Shown: piece after piece, positions 36,101 to 51,100 of the stretch | How the letters are laid out: each line of letters opens with the position of its first letter | How positions within the stretch are numbered: the first letter of the stretch is position 1 | Assembly: GCA_023053575.1 (NCBI GenBank) | Contig: JAKZAP010000007.1 | Coordinates: 21,353,464 to 21,417,463, forward strand | DNA length: 64,000 bases | From: Branchinecta lynchi | Lineage: Eukaryota > Arthropoda > Branchiopoda > Anostraca > Branchinectidae | Direction of reading: 5' to 3' | Program-made: the position numbers and the translations under genes | Notes under the pieces: generated by a model | Database searches by the model: none | What the model was told of the DNA's origin: nothing | What the model saw: only the letters and a program-made list of their open reading frames with translations

Positions 36101-39100
36101 ATACATAGATGGCACTTTACACAAGGGACTTGTACCGTGACCAATAAACCAGAAACAGTTTTTTCGAATATTATTTAGAAGTCTAGGACTCCATTGTCAT
36201 AGCCACGTAGACTACCAGGACCCACAAGTCAGCTAACACAATAAAATTCAGCTGACGTATCCGTTTTGCACTATAAAAAAACTGGAGCAAATCTTACCTG
36301 ACTTGTGTTGAAAAACTTTACCAAGTTGAGAGGTTTTGAGCGTGAAGAGGACACACTGCGTAAAATCCGAGCGTATTCTAAAATCCGAGCGTATTTTACG
36401 CACGTTTTGAGCTTGAAAAGATTTCTAGCAATACGGACGTATTTAGATACAAAATACGTCCTCAAATACGTCCGTATTGCTAGAAATGCTTATCAAGCTC
36501 AAAACCTGCGTAAAATACGCTCGGACTCTACGCAGTGTGTAAATGCACCATAAAACAAGTGACTTTTCTTCTAAACATGCTGATTTTAATGTTCTAAATC
36601 CTGGCAATCGGCGCCGGCTTGTGTCATGGTGCATTTACACACTGCGTAAAATCCGAGCGTATTTTGAAATGCGAGCGTATTCTACGCACGTTTTGAGCTT
36701 GAAAACATTTCTAGCAATACGGACGTATTTGAGAAATCGGTCCGTTTTGTATCTAAATACGTCCGTATTGCTAGAAATCTTTTCGAGCTCAAAACGTGCG
36801 TAAAATACGCTCGGATTTTACGCAGTGTGTAAATCCACCATCAGCCGGTGCCGGCACCGACCAGATCTCGTAGCACAGGGCACCTGCGGTACAGTAAAAT
36901 TTGAGATTGGACAATCACTCGACCAGAAAGGCGGGAATTCGTTATAAATAAGGACAAAGCAAACAAAATATTCTTTTGGAGCTTGTGCATTTATTAATTA
37001 CTTTCTCTCTGTTTTAGGGTCATTTAATGGCTGTTGGCACTCACAAAGGAACTGTACAAATTTGGGATGTTCAAGCTACTAAATGTATTCAAGTCTTGGA
37101 CGGACACACAGCGAGGTAAGTTATAATTATTTCCTATTCCATATTCTTATTAGCAGATTTGCGAAGCAAAACAATTGGTTCAAACTCCCACATTTGAGTT
37201 AAAGTTCAATGGGCACATCAAACTACCCCCATCCCACTCTGTAACAACCTAGGAACAATGCTTACCCCCTAGATCAGCAGCGTTTTCAACAGTTTCCTCG
37301 TTTTGATATTTCAAAGCGTAATTTTTTGGGCCAGTACATGATCAATTTACTAGCTTGGACAAAGATAAAAGTGATGTTTCTTATAATACTTAGTAGATCT
37401 TTATTTTATGCATAAATCAGCGTGTATAATTCAGATTTGAATAGGTTATTTGTTTTTGAATGATTTTTGTAGCTATGTTATTTTTTATAAGCTTATTGCA
37501 TATTCTGGTACATTTTATAAAGCAAGCTAATCAAGCTTCACAACACTATTCCACAAAGACAAACTTTTAATAGACACTTTAAGCCATGGGAACTTCTGAT
37601 GAAACACTAGAACAATCAGGTAAACTGCATCTGTGGCTTGACTTTGGTGACATCTCAAATATATTCTTTCATATCTAGCATTGCTGGGAGTTTTTGAATT
37701 TCCTGCCAGGATATCCCAGCTCCTAAGATTTGGATCGCCGAAATGCCAGAGAGGTAAAGACAAGGGATAACAAGAAAACGGCCGATTTTCGTAGTGCCTT
37801 CTAAAGGAAGTCGGAAATGTTTATTTGTGAAGCATTTAGTACAAAGTAAAGCATTAGAAGTGTCCATTGTGCTTTAAAGATCTGATTTAGCCGGATTCCG
37901 TATCAGGAATTAGGCCTGATCAAGCATAATTTGAATTGATCGAGTTGGCCTCTAAACAGAAAATAATTCCTTTTAAAAAGCATACTTTCTTTTTTGAAAA
38001 AGTTGTAAGAGTGTTCCTCAATCAAGACAAACCAAGGGAATTGGGGCAAGCCCGTATCCAGGAATGTATTTGGGGGGGTGGATGCCTGCTGGTCGGACAA
38101 AAAGGTAACAAAAACACATAGATCAGAGGAAAACGCCTATAAAAATGATTATGTTTAGGGGGTTGAACCCCCCCCCCCCTGGATACGGCCTTGCATTGGG
38201 GTCATATTCTGTGTGAGATATCGCTTATCCTTTTAGTGCAGGAAAAAATTGTAGTCCTTACTATTTATTAATTAATGAATTTTATATTTAAATTTATTAA
38301 TTAATCTGAAATTTAACAGAGTTAATTTTAAATGACCTATCTAACCTATAATACTAACGCAACCTACTTCCGTAATCACTCCGTATCGTTCTAAACCCGG
38401 AGACCCAATTTCGTACGGTACATTCTAACCCCTTTAACAAAACCACGCTGACTTTCTCACTTGCCCTTGTCTTGCTACCTTCGATGTGTATCACGCTGTC
38501 GACGGTTGTCTGCGAGAAGTTTTTCCATCAGAAGAAATGGTTATGCAAATTGTTTCCCTGTTTTCACTACGAGGCAAATATTCAAATATTTTAAAATACT
38601 GCAAGTTAAGAGTAAATAGTGTGAAGGATCCTTTAAGTGTTAATTGATACCGTCTAAGTGCGTAGTACCCGATTGCTGGGGAGATTTGATGATAGTGAAG
38701 ATAGTTCAAGAATTTGGGGCATTTGCACGGTTTAACGTGCTTTCTTAAGCGCAACTTTCTTAACACCTTCCTTTTTTGTTCTGGAAATTACCGTGGATTC
38801 TCATGACTCAGGTACCATACTTTCGGATTGAAGGCTCGTTTATTCCGTACAAAAGACAATCACGGGGCTTTGTATCTGAACAGCGCTCAACCAGCCAATC
38901 TACTGTTCCGAGTCACTTCATATTCAATAGTCTGTAATTAGCCGAGTAAGAAAAAGACTGAGCGACTGATTTTATGTGGTTCGCTGAGTTACGATTATCT
39001 GTGATCGTGACGCGTGAAATCCTCGTATTCTTGCAAGATAGCCAACTCGTCCTTGACGTCAGAAGCAGAAACTCCAGTCTCCTTCTTAAAGCACAACTCT

Positions 39101-42100
39101 TACTAGAAATGATCTTTTCACGATTAAATGGTTCAGAAATATCGTTTTCGAAAATACTGTTACTTGCCGTGTGGGCAGGCCCGTGTCCAGGAATTTATTT
39201 CGGGGGGGGGGGGGGGGGTGCCCGCCCGTCGAATCAAAAAGACATAAACCCGATTTTAAAGCCTACAAAAAACGATTACTTGTGTGGGTTTCGGAGGGGA
39301 GGGTCGAACCCCCTACCCCTACCTCACCCCTGGAAACGGCCTTGCATGTGGAATTAACGATTTTCTTGTTAGCGCTTCTCAGCTTGATCCGATCCTCCCG
39401 TTCTCCAACTGGCTGGAAGCTAAATTTTTGAAACCGTACTCACCGTGATTACAAAGTGCGAAAACCAAGCTAAACAAAAGAAGTCTTAAATAGGAGATGG
39501 ACCTGGTGGTCTACCATGTCTGCTAAAATGAAACAACACTGTGAAGCTTCTCATGTCCTTATGTGTGAAAGAGTATCGGCGGACCTTGAAGCTTTCGGAC
39601 AAGACAAGAAGCCAAAGCTGAGATTTTTACCTGATAGTTAAATTTATGACGTTATGAGCGTGTTCCACCTGACTTAACGTAGTTACTACGCATGACGTCA
39701 CGAATTTCGGCTTTTTGGCGTCAAGGCTGGAACATTTTTCTATTTTTAGCAAAATGCCGTACCACGTGCAAATCCGCCTATCACATCACAGAGATTCGAA
39801 GCTATCACGCTTGCTACGCTCCCGGGCGTGGTAAGCAAATAGTTACTGTTAGTTACTATACTATTCCGAGAAGGTTGGAACGGTCAGCGTAGTAACTTTT
39901 CACGAGGTTGGATCGAAAATAGTAACTAATAGTTAATATCGTTAGAAGGGATAGATATAGATATATGCTCTATATCTATGACGTTTGCCGAACAAATTTG
40001 GCGTAAGCCATGAAAGAGTTTGATTTTCTATCTATTACTATTATGTTTTTCAATCCATCTAAGTAGCAGCAGAAGCAGCTTCTGTTCCGTTATTCTAGAG
40101 CACGCGACTCCTTCGAAACTCGGTGAGAATGTGTCCGAAATCTTTTTGGTGCAGTAAGTGCCGCATTAATGCTGCATTTTCTTTTCTTTTTTGTCCGAAA
40201 GCTGTTACCTTTTTTTCTTCTCTGACACTTCTAGAATACCCAAATTTAAGAAGAAGAAAAAAGAATTAGCTGTGTAAAGCTGACAAAATGGATCAGCTAC
40301 TGATATCCAACCTTCTTATCTTCTTATCTTTCCTTTCTTCGTCGGCCATGATCGCCAGTTGTCTTAGAATTTGGAATGTTTGCCGAATTGTCAGTTGTCT
40401 TTTTGAATTTGTTATGTTTGCCGCCGAAAACAGTGAGAGAATCGCCGTACTCCCCAGTTTCTTCTTGAAAATTCAGCATAAAATTTAGCATTCTTGCTGA
40501 TGAATTTTATGCTGAATTAATGCTGCATTAATTGAGCGAAAATTTAAGTACGAAAGCGAAATGCTGCATAAAATGCATAATTAATTCAGCATTTTCGTTC
40601 GTTTCGGAGCTTTCGGACACGTTCTGAGTGTCTTGTTTGTTTTAGCCTCGCTTGTCCCCTTGGTTTTGGTAACACACGTAAAAAACTGCACCAATGAGCG
40701 CCTCGGAACCAAGAAGCTGGAGCTTGATCCGCCTTGAAACGATACAAACGAGGCAGCATAGTGGGGATAAATTAACAGAGGAAGCTCTAAATCTCATAAA
40801 TAAGAATGGTTGGAAGGAAATGAGAAGCAGTAATATAAGTAAGGTGGGCCTTTAAAGGAGTTAATTGAAGCATTGTAGCACCAATGTCCAGATCATCCCC
40901 GTCCATGTCACGAATTCGAGCCACACATCGGTACGACCATAGCGTCATCTAGTGGAGCGATTACATGCACGGGAATTGTTAAGACTAAAATAGACCTTGA
41001 GAAGAAAATAAGACAAAAAGAAAAATGTTTAGATTCTTTTAAAAATAGATAAACTAAAGGTTTGATTGTAGCTTATCGATTTATTTCAGTAACCTCTCTT
41101 GAGGGTCATACATAAATACTTCTAAAAGTAAACTTGCGATAAAATATAAATATTCCAGCTTATCTCACCAGCTTCCTCTATAGTTCAAGCACTTTTCTGT
41201 TACCAAGATAGACCCTGACAGCGCCGTGCTTCGCCACCTGCATAATTAATCAAGAGGAACGGTGGAACGTTTCGTGCGTTCCGGTCGTGTGCGCGCTCTG
41301 TCTGGGAAAATAGCACCATCGCGGAACCGTGCCGCATCCTCAACGTTTCACCGTCACATCCGGGGAACAACTCTTTCTTGTTTGCAAACCTTCCGGTTTT
41401 ACTAACTTCACTTTACGTAGCCACATGTTCATAAACCCTTATGGTCCTTATGGGTGTTTTGCCTACTAAATTTCATTCTCTAACGAAAATGTCCCCCCCC
41501 CCCCATTAGGATGCCCCAAAGGAACCTCTGACAGATCCTTACTATACTAAAAAACTATACTAAATATCTATTATTTACTCGATAACTTTTCCTTAGCTTC
41601 AGGCGAATACGATAAAGGTCATGTGTGTGTGGCATTTAACCCCTGCAATTTTCTCATCTCCCAGATATGTTATACTGGCGTAACACCTCGCAGGCACGAT
41701 ACGAAATAGCTATCCTTCATTTGGCCACCTCGTTTCATAAGCATAAGCTAAAATAAAGTTCGTCTGTATATATTGTGGTTGTGGTTTTGTCTGTGATGGA
41801 GTGGGACCAGGTTACCCCCTAGGTTATGTAGATAAGCTAGTTAAAGTTTAACTGATAAGCCAACTTATTTTTGTGTCATTTAACTGAAGTGCATTATTTG
41901 GATTGTGTGAAGGGACTGTTTTAGTTTTCACAATTTACTCTAGCATGACGTTCAGAATATCTCGGCCGGTGTCACAACGTAAAATTCTACAATGACGCGG
42001 AGAATTTGAATTTTAACTTTTCAGATCAGCCTCAGATCAGCTCACTCCGTTACCACTTATTTGTCGTAAATCGTTTTCGTCAAGCATGCAACGCAGGTAA

Positions 42101-45100
42101 AAGTTCGTAGAGGTACCACAAATCTAATAAGGAAATTCCTCTATATTACAATCGATTATTCGTGAATAGCGGAGCAACAAAGTAGCGCTTTTTGGGATCC
42201 CAAAACGTAAGTGGAGGGATACCTATGACATCGCAAAAGTTGTCCGCCTGTCCGTCCGTCCGTCCGTCTGTCCGTCCGTCCGTCTGTAAGCACGATAACT
42301 CTCGAAGGGAATGAGATATTTTGATGAAACTTGGTGTGAGGGTTCGTTGGGTCGTCGGACCAGTCAAGTTCGTAGATGGGGTTTGTAGCTCTACATTTAG
42401 GGGTGGGGGAGGGGATTCAAATTAAGGGACAAACAAAATATTTTGAAACAGCTAATGTGATAGTCGATTATGGGGTAAGAAGACATGCTGAAGACGATGG
42501 TGAAAATTATTTTCTCGACAGACAAGTATTTCGCCCGGAATCCGGCCCAAACCGGAAAGTTTGTTGAAAGTAAAAGTTTTATTTGAAATTGATTAGATGT
42601 TCGATTTAGGGGTAGGAAGACATGCTGAAGACGATAGTGAAAACTATTTTCTCGATGGACAAGTATTTCTCCCGGAATCCGGCCCAAACCGGAAAGTTTG
42701 TTGAAAGTAAAAGTTTTATTTGAAGTTGATTAAATGTTCGATTTAGAGGTAGGGAGACATGCTGAAGACGATGGTGAAAACTATTTTCTCGACGGACAAG
42801 TATTTCGACCGGAATCCGGCCCAAAGCGGAAAGTTTGTCAAAATTAAAAGTTTTATTTGGAGCTGATTAGATGTTCGATTTAGCGCAAGAAGACATGCTG
42901 AACACTTATGTGAAAACAAGTTTCTCCCCGGACATGTAGTTCGTCCGGAATCCGGCCAAAACTGGAAAACTGTTGGAAGTCAAAGTCTTATTTCTAGTTG
43001 ATTAGATACGCGATTTAGGGGTAAGAAGAGATGCTGAGTCCCTGTGTGACAATCGTATTTTACCCGGACATATAGTTCGACCGGAATCCGGCTGGAATCG
43101 GAAAATTTGTTATAAGCTAAATTTGTATTTGAAGTTGATTAGATGTTCATTACTGGGGAAAGAAGATACCCTGATTTCGTCTTTGAGCTTTCTTTTTTCG
43201 CCGGACAAGTAGTTCTGGAGTTCGGCCGGAACCGGGAAATTGGCAGAAGTGGCAGGAAGTTTTCGTCAAAACAGATATGACTTATATGGGTAAACACACA
43301 TGCTGAATCCAAATCTGAACTTGGTTTTCTCAGGTGATTAGCTATTTGGCCTTAATCTGTTTCTGAATTTTAATTGTAAAAATGTTCAAGGAGTCTGGCG
43401 AAGACTGGATCTGGCTAAGACAAGACCCAGTTGTCTGGATCAGATATTGAATTTTTGGGATCCCATCGAAACCTTTGGTCTTGTTCATCGGGTCTTCAAG
43501 CCTCTTTAAGTGAAGAAGTGATGGGTAACTGGATTGTCCCATCTCAGCCGTTTTTAGCTAAACTTTAAAGAAAGTCTAAGGGATCAAGAGATTCAGCGGT
43601 GGCGTTGGAGAGTATCGGAGCACCACTGCTGAAGTTTTATGGTATGGGTAAATAGACGTGGGGTTATGGGATTGGGGGGAGGAGGAGATTGGGGAAAAGG
43701 AAGTGCTTTGGAGGAAATGGATTTGATTTCAGTTGTGGGGGTGAGAAGTAACTTCTTCTGTAAGTTGTGGGTTTTGTAAGACTGCGTAGCCAAAGGTAGC
43801 TATGGCCCACCGGCCGCCATTAATTATTTCCGGACATGTGGATTTTTTGTTTGTTATTGCTTTTTGTCCATATTTTGTTGTGTTCCCGGCCATAGCCCGT
43901 GGTCTTTTTAAGGGAATAAACTCGTTCATTTATTCATATTTCAGTTTCTTTCTCTTGAATCCCAGCAATTTTCTGGCTGAAGCAAACGATTCCATCGTAT
44001 GATTTTTAGATACTTGCATTCACTAAGAAGGCCTTACATTTTCCCTAAAAACTTCAGTTGTCCATTATAACTAATAACCTCATCAGTCACCTGCCTACTC
44101 GCCGAAGTCTGTAATTTCTCTTTTTCGAAGTTAAATCCTCTCTGATCCGATCAAACACTTTTTGAGTGCTCACTAATTTATTGTGCATTCGTATCCCAAG
44201 TACATAGTAATGGACCAAGACAATATATCCACTCTGACAAGATATGATCAGAACCATCTTATGGTAATTGATGATCTCGAATAATTACGAGTTCTCGAAA
44301 TTGAAGTCTGTGCGTACGAACAACAATTAGCACAATTTATGGCCGAATTTACGAGTGCTATTTTGACGTTAACGGTGTCTTACCAGTGGATGCAGGGAAT
44401 AAGCAACCAAGGCAACAGAGTACAGCACGCTCAGGTTAAGTCGAAATCCGGCACAAATGTAGGTCGGGAAGGACAAATGTCCTTATTATTATTAACACAT
44501 GTAGTCGGTACCTGTGACAAGCCCGAATGGGCCTGTGGGCCTGTGTGTTAAAATAAACTACATTTGGTAACAAAGCATCAAATTATCCTTTTGAAAAGTC
44601 GAATATCCTTTCTTTTAGTATATTGAGTTGTAGTTGCGATGTAGTAACACCCGCTGGTTACACTTTGAAATAAATAAATAAATAACGTAGCCTCGGTATT
44701 GCAGTTTTGGTTGGCAGTTAGTCGCGAATGTTTTCGGTTGGTGGTGCAATATTTATTCAAATACTTGTTGTTCATTCTTCAAAGAAGTGTAGACCTGTAA
44801 AACGACGTTTGACAATACTTGTAAATAATAATTAAGTATGTTTTAAGAATATTGAACGACAAAAAGTCAAATTTCCTTTTATTTGGTTTGTTTGGATATT
44901 GAGCTGTAGCCTAGTTGTAATATGACGCCCCGTTGGCTGTAAATGAGTATCATAGCCATTGTAACAGCCAGCGGTAGGGTAGGAATAGCAATCCATTATT
45001 CAGTTTTTTTTTTTTTTTTTTTCAGAGTGGGAGCTCTAGCGTGGAATGGGGATATGCTGTCTTCGGGATCTCGGGATCGAAGTATCCTCCAGAGGGACAC

Positions 45101-48100
45101 GCGAACAAGTCCGCAGTACATTGAACGAAAGCTGGCAGCACACAGACAAGAGGTAAGTTATCCCACTCTCGCCTCTTTATTTTTTCCTTGTCCTTTGTAT
45201 TAAAGGACAACTCGCAATATTTATCTATTTTCAGCAAAATATCCCGCCACAGACTTATCCGGCCAATCACGTCACAAATATTCGTGTGCTTACCACGCTT
45301 ACTACGGTCCCGCGCGTGGGTAAGCAAATAGGTACTATTGGTTACTATTTTGAGAAGGTTGGAACGGTCAGCCTAGTAACTTATAGTAAATAGTGACATG
45401 TTAAAGGCTTCTGGGGAAAACCGGAAATCTACAAGACCCGATTACTTGACACGGAGTCAAATAAATATTTAGTTTTTGGGATCCCGTCGGCAGGGGCGTC
45501 ACATGCCTTTTACCTTTGAGAGGGGGGGACGTCCGGTTTGTGCCGACGGACTAAAGAATGTGCCGACAAAACATGCGTAGTAAACTTATCAGGAGGTTGG
45601 AACGAAAATAATAACTAATAGTATTGTGAGAAGGGTGGAACACGCTCTTAGGGGACGTTTTCGCATCGATGGCTGTAGAGCTGAACGGGTGATCCCGTCC
45701 ACGCTAAATGACAAAATCGATCGGACGTTAAACGGCTGAGGAAGATGGGTTCCGTCCACGCGAAAATGCCGGTTCAGCTGGATGGGAGCATATGAGCGAG
45801 AAGGTCCACACAATATCCCCCCCCCTTTCAGCTCAACGGTGCCCTCGGAGCGGTGTTAAACGGGAGGCGTCCATGGAGCGGGATGGCCCGTTCACCTGTT
45901 CGTCCGTACACGCGAAATGAGAAAAAGATCAAGGGCATCCACGCGAAAATGACACCTTAGTATGGTTCTCTGGGGGGATTTTAAAACATGTGGTGTTCAC
46001 GGCGTCGATTTTTGGCACTACTTGTAATAAGAAATCCTTTTTTATAAGTAGTGGATTGAATGCCCCTCAGCCGGGATGCCGACTGAGGGGCATTTTATCT
46101 CACTATTTATGTTTCCATCCCCCAAAGTCGGCGTCGCCATCAAAACTATATCTTTTATTTTATTTAATCCAAATTTTAATCAAAATTAACAACAATTAAA
46201 ACCAAATTTTGGTTTTTACCATGAGACCCCGCCCTATGGGTCCTGGTTTGTGTGCGAGGCTTCGACGTTGGAGTCCGAGACTTCTAAATTCAGTCCAAAA
46301 TTTTGTTCCTGGTTCATTTGTCACGGTACAAGCGTCACAGTGTAATTTCTATTATCCGTTCACAGATGCTCCTTCAGCCCAATCGTACTGGGAATCATGT
46401 ATCAAATCGATTCAAAACAGATTAGTCACCTAGGATCAGAGCAAAATAATACTAGGGACTAGAGCCAAGACTTGAAAAAAGTGACACACGCTCGATAGCA
46501 GCGGCACTAGCACCACTAGCGATAGTGAACGTCCCTATTGAAACTCAATTGGTCGTGCACCAGCGCTCTCTCCAGTAAAGGCGTTTTTAGCGGATAAAGA
46601 TAGAGCCAATGTTGACCAAAGGTGTGTTCTAGAGACCAACAGAAACCTCTGTCGCCAACATTGTTGGTAAAAAGAACAACAACTGGAAGTGTTGTTGATC
46701 AAGTCTGATGATCAATTTGTGTAGTAATCAACCAGATTTTTCAAATAGAGCGTTCTGGCGAAGATTCCCCTCTGTAGATCGACAGGGACGTTTTGGCGGA
46801 CAATAGCAATTTGTTTTTGGAGCACTGTTGATAAACAGAAAAAACGCTAAAAAGACGCCTTAACTTCCTATTCTGAAAACAGCGAAAAAAAGATACGACC
46901 TCCAACTGTTTCCTCGATGTGTGCAGACCGCATCTTAGCTTACTAGACATTTTTAAACTCGCTTTAAGTGTCGCGAACGTAATGGGCGGCGTATGAGTAC
47001 GGCACATTTGCGAAGCAAGGAAAGCATAGGTCTTGACGCTACTCCTAGTGTTATTTTGCTCTGCTTAGGATATTCTTCAGTGGTATTTCGGCCGTTCTTG
47101 GCAAGGGTCCTCTTCAGGCTGTAGATGGAACAAACGAATCTGCAAGGAGAAACTGCTGAAAAATATCCAAGTTGATTTTTATCTTTTATATTTTCCGTTT
47201 AGTACCATCAAATCTGGAACTTCACGCTCGCTGCAGTTTTAAAATTAACTTCGGTTTACACCTTGTCGTGACCCTAATAGGGGTTTACCCAAGTAGTCTC
47301 ATAAATCAATAAAGTCGGCGCCTAATTTTCCTAAACCAAATTCTCATTTCGTAGCTCAGCGAGTCATTTCTTTATCTCAATCAACATCCATCAAAAAATA
47401 ACAGATGCACTGAGCTAACTCCATATATAATCTCATATGACTCAGTCACGACCGGCTTCACCGTCGGTAGTGCAACACCTGAAAAAAAGCTTACTCGTGT
47501 TTCATTTATTTGTTTCGACTAAACGCGTATTCGACACTTATATTTCAACAAAAAGTGTTAGTATTTCACTAGCAAAAGGTGAAGGGGGAACCTACAAAAG
47601 GCCTTTTAAGTTACCCATGATTACTCTGAACTACTTCCAAAAAAGGTAGATGGCATTTGGTTTTTGAAATTCGATCGTTGTCTTGTTTTCGTTGTTTTAA
47701 TCGTCGTCAGAACCGGCGGAAAATTGATAAAATAAAATAAATTCTTCAATTTGAAAAAAGGCGAAAAAGAAAGATTGAAAGATTGAATTGATATGGCATA
47801 AAATAGGGGAGAAACTATTACCAATCGGCTGGGTTGTTTATTATGAACACTACACTGCGGTACAGGAGGGGTATCCAACCTCGAATTTCTGTGACCTCGA
47901 ACTTAGCCTGAAAACCTAACGAAGGAAATTTCTGTGCTGTCCAAAACAGGTCCTGGGTCACTCAAGGTTTCCTTCTTGACAGTTAGGACCTTTTTTAGAA
48001 TTGGACTGAAATTTCCTTCCATCCTTTTTAGGCCAGGTTCGAGGTTGTGAAAATTCGAGTAAATATCTCTTCTTTGTGAAAAATTATAACATCATATAAC

Positions 48101-51100
48101 GTTATTCCCAACTAGTGAAAAATTATCAACCGTTCGTAAAGCCATATTGGAAAGCCATATAGCAGGTTCGTGTTTAAATCTACGCCTGAAGAAACGTAAA
48201 ATGAATCAGTGAGATAGGTACAACAAGTTTGTCAATAAAACAAAACACTATCATCACAAAAATACTAACAATAGTCAATAACTTAAGAAACAAAATTTAC
48301 TCAAATGGTGGCCAAGGTAATAGTAACGGCTGTTTATGTTTATTCCCGTGCCTCCCTTTGATACATCCCTTCAAACGCCAAAAAATCATAAATACAAAAA
48401 AATATACTGTATATAAGTAGGTCGTATCCAGGAATTTATTCCGGGGGGGGGGGGGAATAGGGTGCCAGCTTTTCTTACGAAAAGACATCGACCAAACTTT
48501 ATTTCTGTGTGTTTCGGGAGGGGTGTGCTGATCCCCCCCCCCCCCCCCCCAGATACGGCCTGTAGAAGTATAATATCTGAAACTAATAAAAAAAAATATA
48601 TACAGTAGCGAGGGGTTGCCCACTCTCGATTTTACTGTACAACAAGTACCCAGTGACGACATCGGGTGACGCTTGCCGGATCCGGTTGCCACTCGTTAGA
48701 ACATCAAAATCATTATTTTTAGAAGCGAAATTGCCTAATTTATAGCCGGGGTACCGGTGTACAGCAGGTGCCGGGGAGTGGGTAACCGCTCGTACAGTAG
48801 GGATCTGCTTCTTTAAAGGACCTTTCTCACCTATAATACCAACGCAACCTACTTCCATAATCACTCCATATATATCTAAACCCGGAGACCCCAATTTCAT
48901 ACGGTAGCCTACACTCTAACCACTCTAACAAAACCAAGCTTCCACTTGCCGTGTTTTGCTGCCTTCGATGTGTATCACGCTGTCGACGGTTGTCTGTGAG
49001 AAGTTTTTCCATCCGAAAAACAGGTTATGTAAACTGTTTTCCTATTTTCGCTACAAGTCGGAGGGTCTCGGAAAAAGCTTAAAGCAGCCGAAACCGTGGT
49101 TATTTGTTGAAATCACAGCCTAGTTTTAAAGTATTCGAAATTTTAGAATATTGAAAGTTGAAGAGTAAATAGTGCAAGGGGTCCTTTAACGTTACTTTAG
49201 TCTATGACAGTGCCATTCTCATCGAAAGTCAACTACCAGTCACCATTTAGCCAAAAACTGCACCAGCCTTGAAAAAAGCGTACATCTACTGAATATGAAC
49301 TTATTAGATCGATTTGAATGATGTTAGTTCTGCACTTATTAAACCTCTCCCGAAAATTGTGCTAAAAGATTGTGTGGCAAGTGGGTAAACAATTAACAAA
49401 CATCCACTTATGATATTACAGAACGACATGATGCCTTACCGCACCCCCCAATGCTACACCTTGGGAAGTGTGTGCAATCCTGGTTGATGCATACCCCCCA
49501 CTGTGCGGATTTAAGGCGTGCTCTGATGAGATGAGCAATAAAACGGAGATCCATCATTGAACAGGCCTCAAAATTGACATTGACATTTGATGTTTAAAAC
49601 ATCGCCTACGCCCCACCTACTTGTTTGTCTGTTCAACTGACAAAGACAGGTCCCTCATGTTTAATACATGGTCTTGATTGAAGAGGATTCGGTAGATCCA
49701 AAGAGTTAGGCTAGTTTGAAATTATTCAGAGCGTTCACGCCACTCTATCAAATTATGACGTACTTTAAGGTGTGTTCAAGTGGGGATATAGTACCAATTT
49801 GCAACTTTTGTTCTCATCTCACCCTCTCCCGAGCATAAGGAAGGAATTCGGAAGAAAACAGTAATTTACGAAAGGAAACTACGAATTATTCTTGTTGTTT
49901 GTACTGGTCCGCTTGGAGTAAAATGCAGTTGAAAAAAAGGACTCCAGCAATTCGAAACACGACTCTTTCTCCATAACACTGTAAAAAGTTTCTCCGAATA
50001 AGGATGCAGTATTTGCTACTCCGATTAATCTTATTTCTATTGGGATAAAATTAATCCGAATTAGGGATAATCTTATCTCAATAGAGACAAGATTAATCCC
50101 AGTAGCAAATACTGCAAGAATTTTTGTTTTACAGTGAACATCTCTCTGCTAACGTTACCATAAATAAAACGAGAAAAACCTATCCAGCTCCAAGTAGCCT
50201 AACCTTCCTTTTCGTTTATGTAGAACGCCTGGAACCCACGCTGTCTCTTTTCTCAGTTTCCTGTTTATTTAATCCCTGCACTTTTTGTTTGTTTTTGTAC
50301 TTAAGAGACACCGATTGCAAAGTTGCCGTATCCATGAAAGCGCTATTTTGACTCCAGGAAGTCGAAGCCAGTGAAAATAAATAGATATCTGACTTTGCTC
50401 GTCATCAGCTTAGTATTTCTTTTACTTTTTCGTTCGAATTTTTTCATGCAAATTTTTTCATTTTTTCATGCAAGGATGAGGACAACAAAAATTTCCGTTC
50501 GAATTTTCTTCACGGTCATCGTAAAGTTGAAAAAATTTCAACTTTTCCGTATGGAATTGATAATATTGTTGAAAAATCCAATTCCAGTACACGACCGCCC
50601 GGCCCTCGTCGTCTGTGTTAACCGATAAAGTTGAATTTTTGTTTTTTTCGTGCGGAACTGATAAAATTGTACTAATCCTGGCAAGAATTTTAGTGCACGA
50701 CCCTGATGTGTGTTCTATTCTGAACCGTTACCGTAGTATTTTATTTTTAAGATTCAAGTGAAGTTATTGTCTAGGTTGATCGATTGTTTGATTTATACTT
50801 CAACGTCATAATCACAATAACTAAACATTCAACGCAACCATGAAACCTCTGGAAGCTTGAACTTAAACGAGGACATAGTTTAATAATCAAACTTTTAATA
50901 ATGAATATTCTGTTACAGTAAATAGCTGAAACCGTCTCCCGAAATCCCATCACTTGACTATTACTCAATAGGGGAAATTATTATATGTTTTTTTTTTCAA
51001 CCCTCTTGTTCGTCTTCTTCTCGACGCTTATGCGTCAGTATAAATGATGATGGCGGTGAACTTGGTATTTAGATTTTTTTGGATTCAAATATTTTTTTAC

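Noticed and set aside
42480..43290. Regular 136-bp units considered as a CRISPR array
   Set aside because: Units are contiguous diverged tandem repeats inside a transposable element in animal DNA; no short repeat-spacer pattern.
46059..46094. GC-rich hairpin followed by T's as a terminator
   Set aside because: Intrinsic terminators are bacterial; the context is an animal intron.
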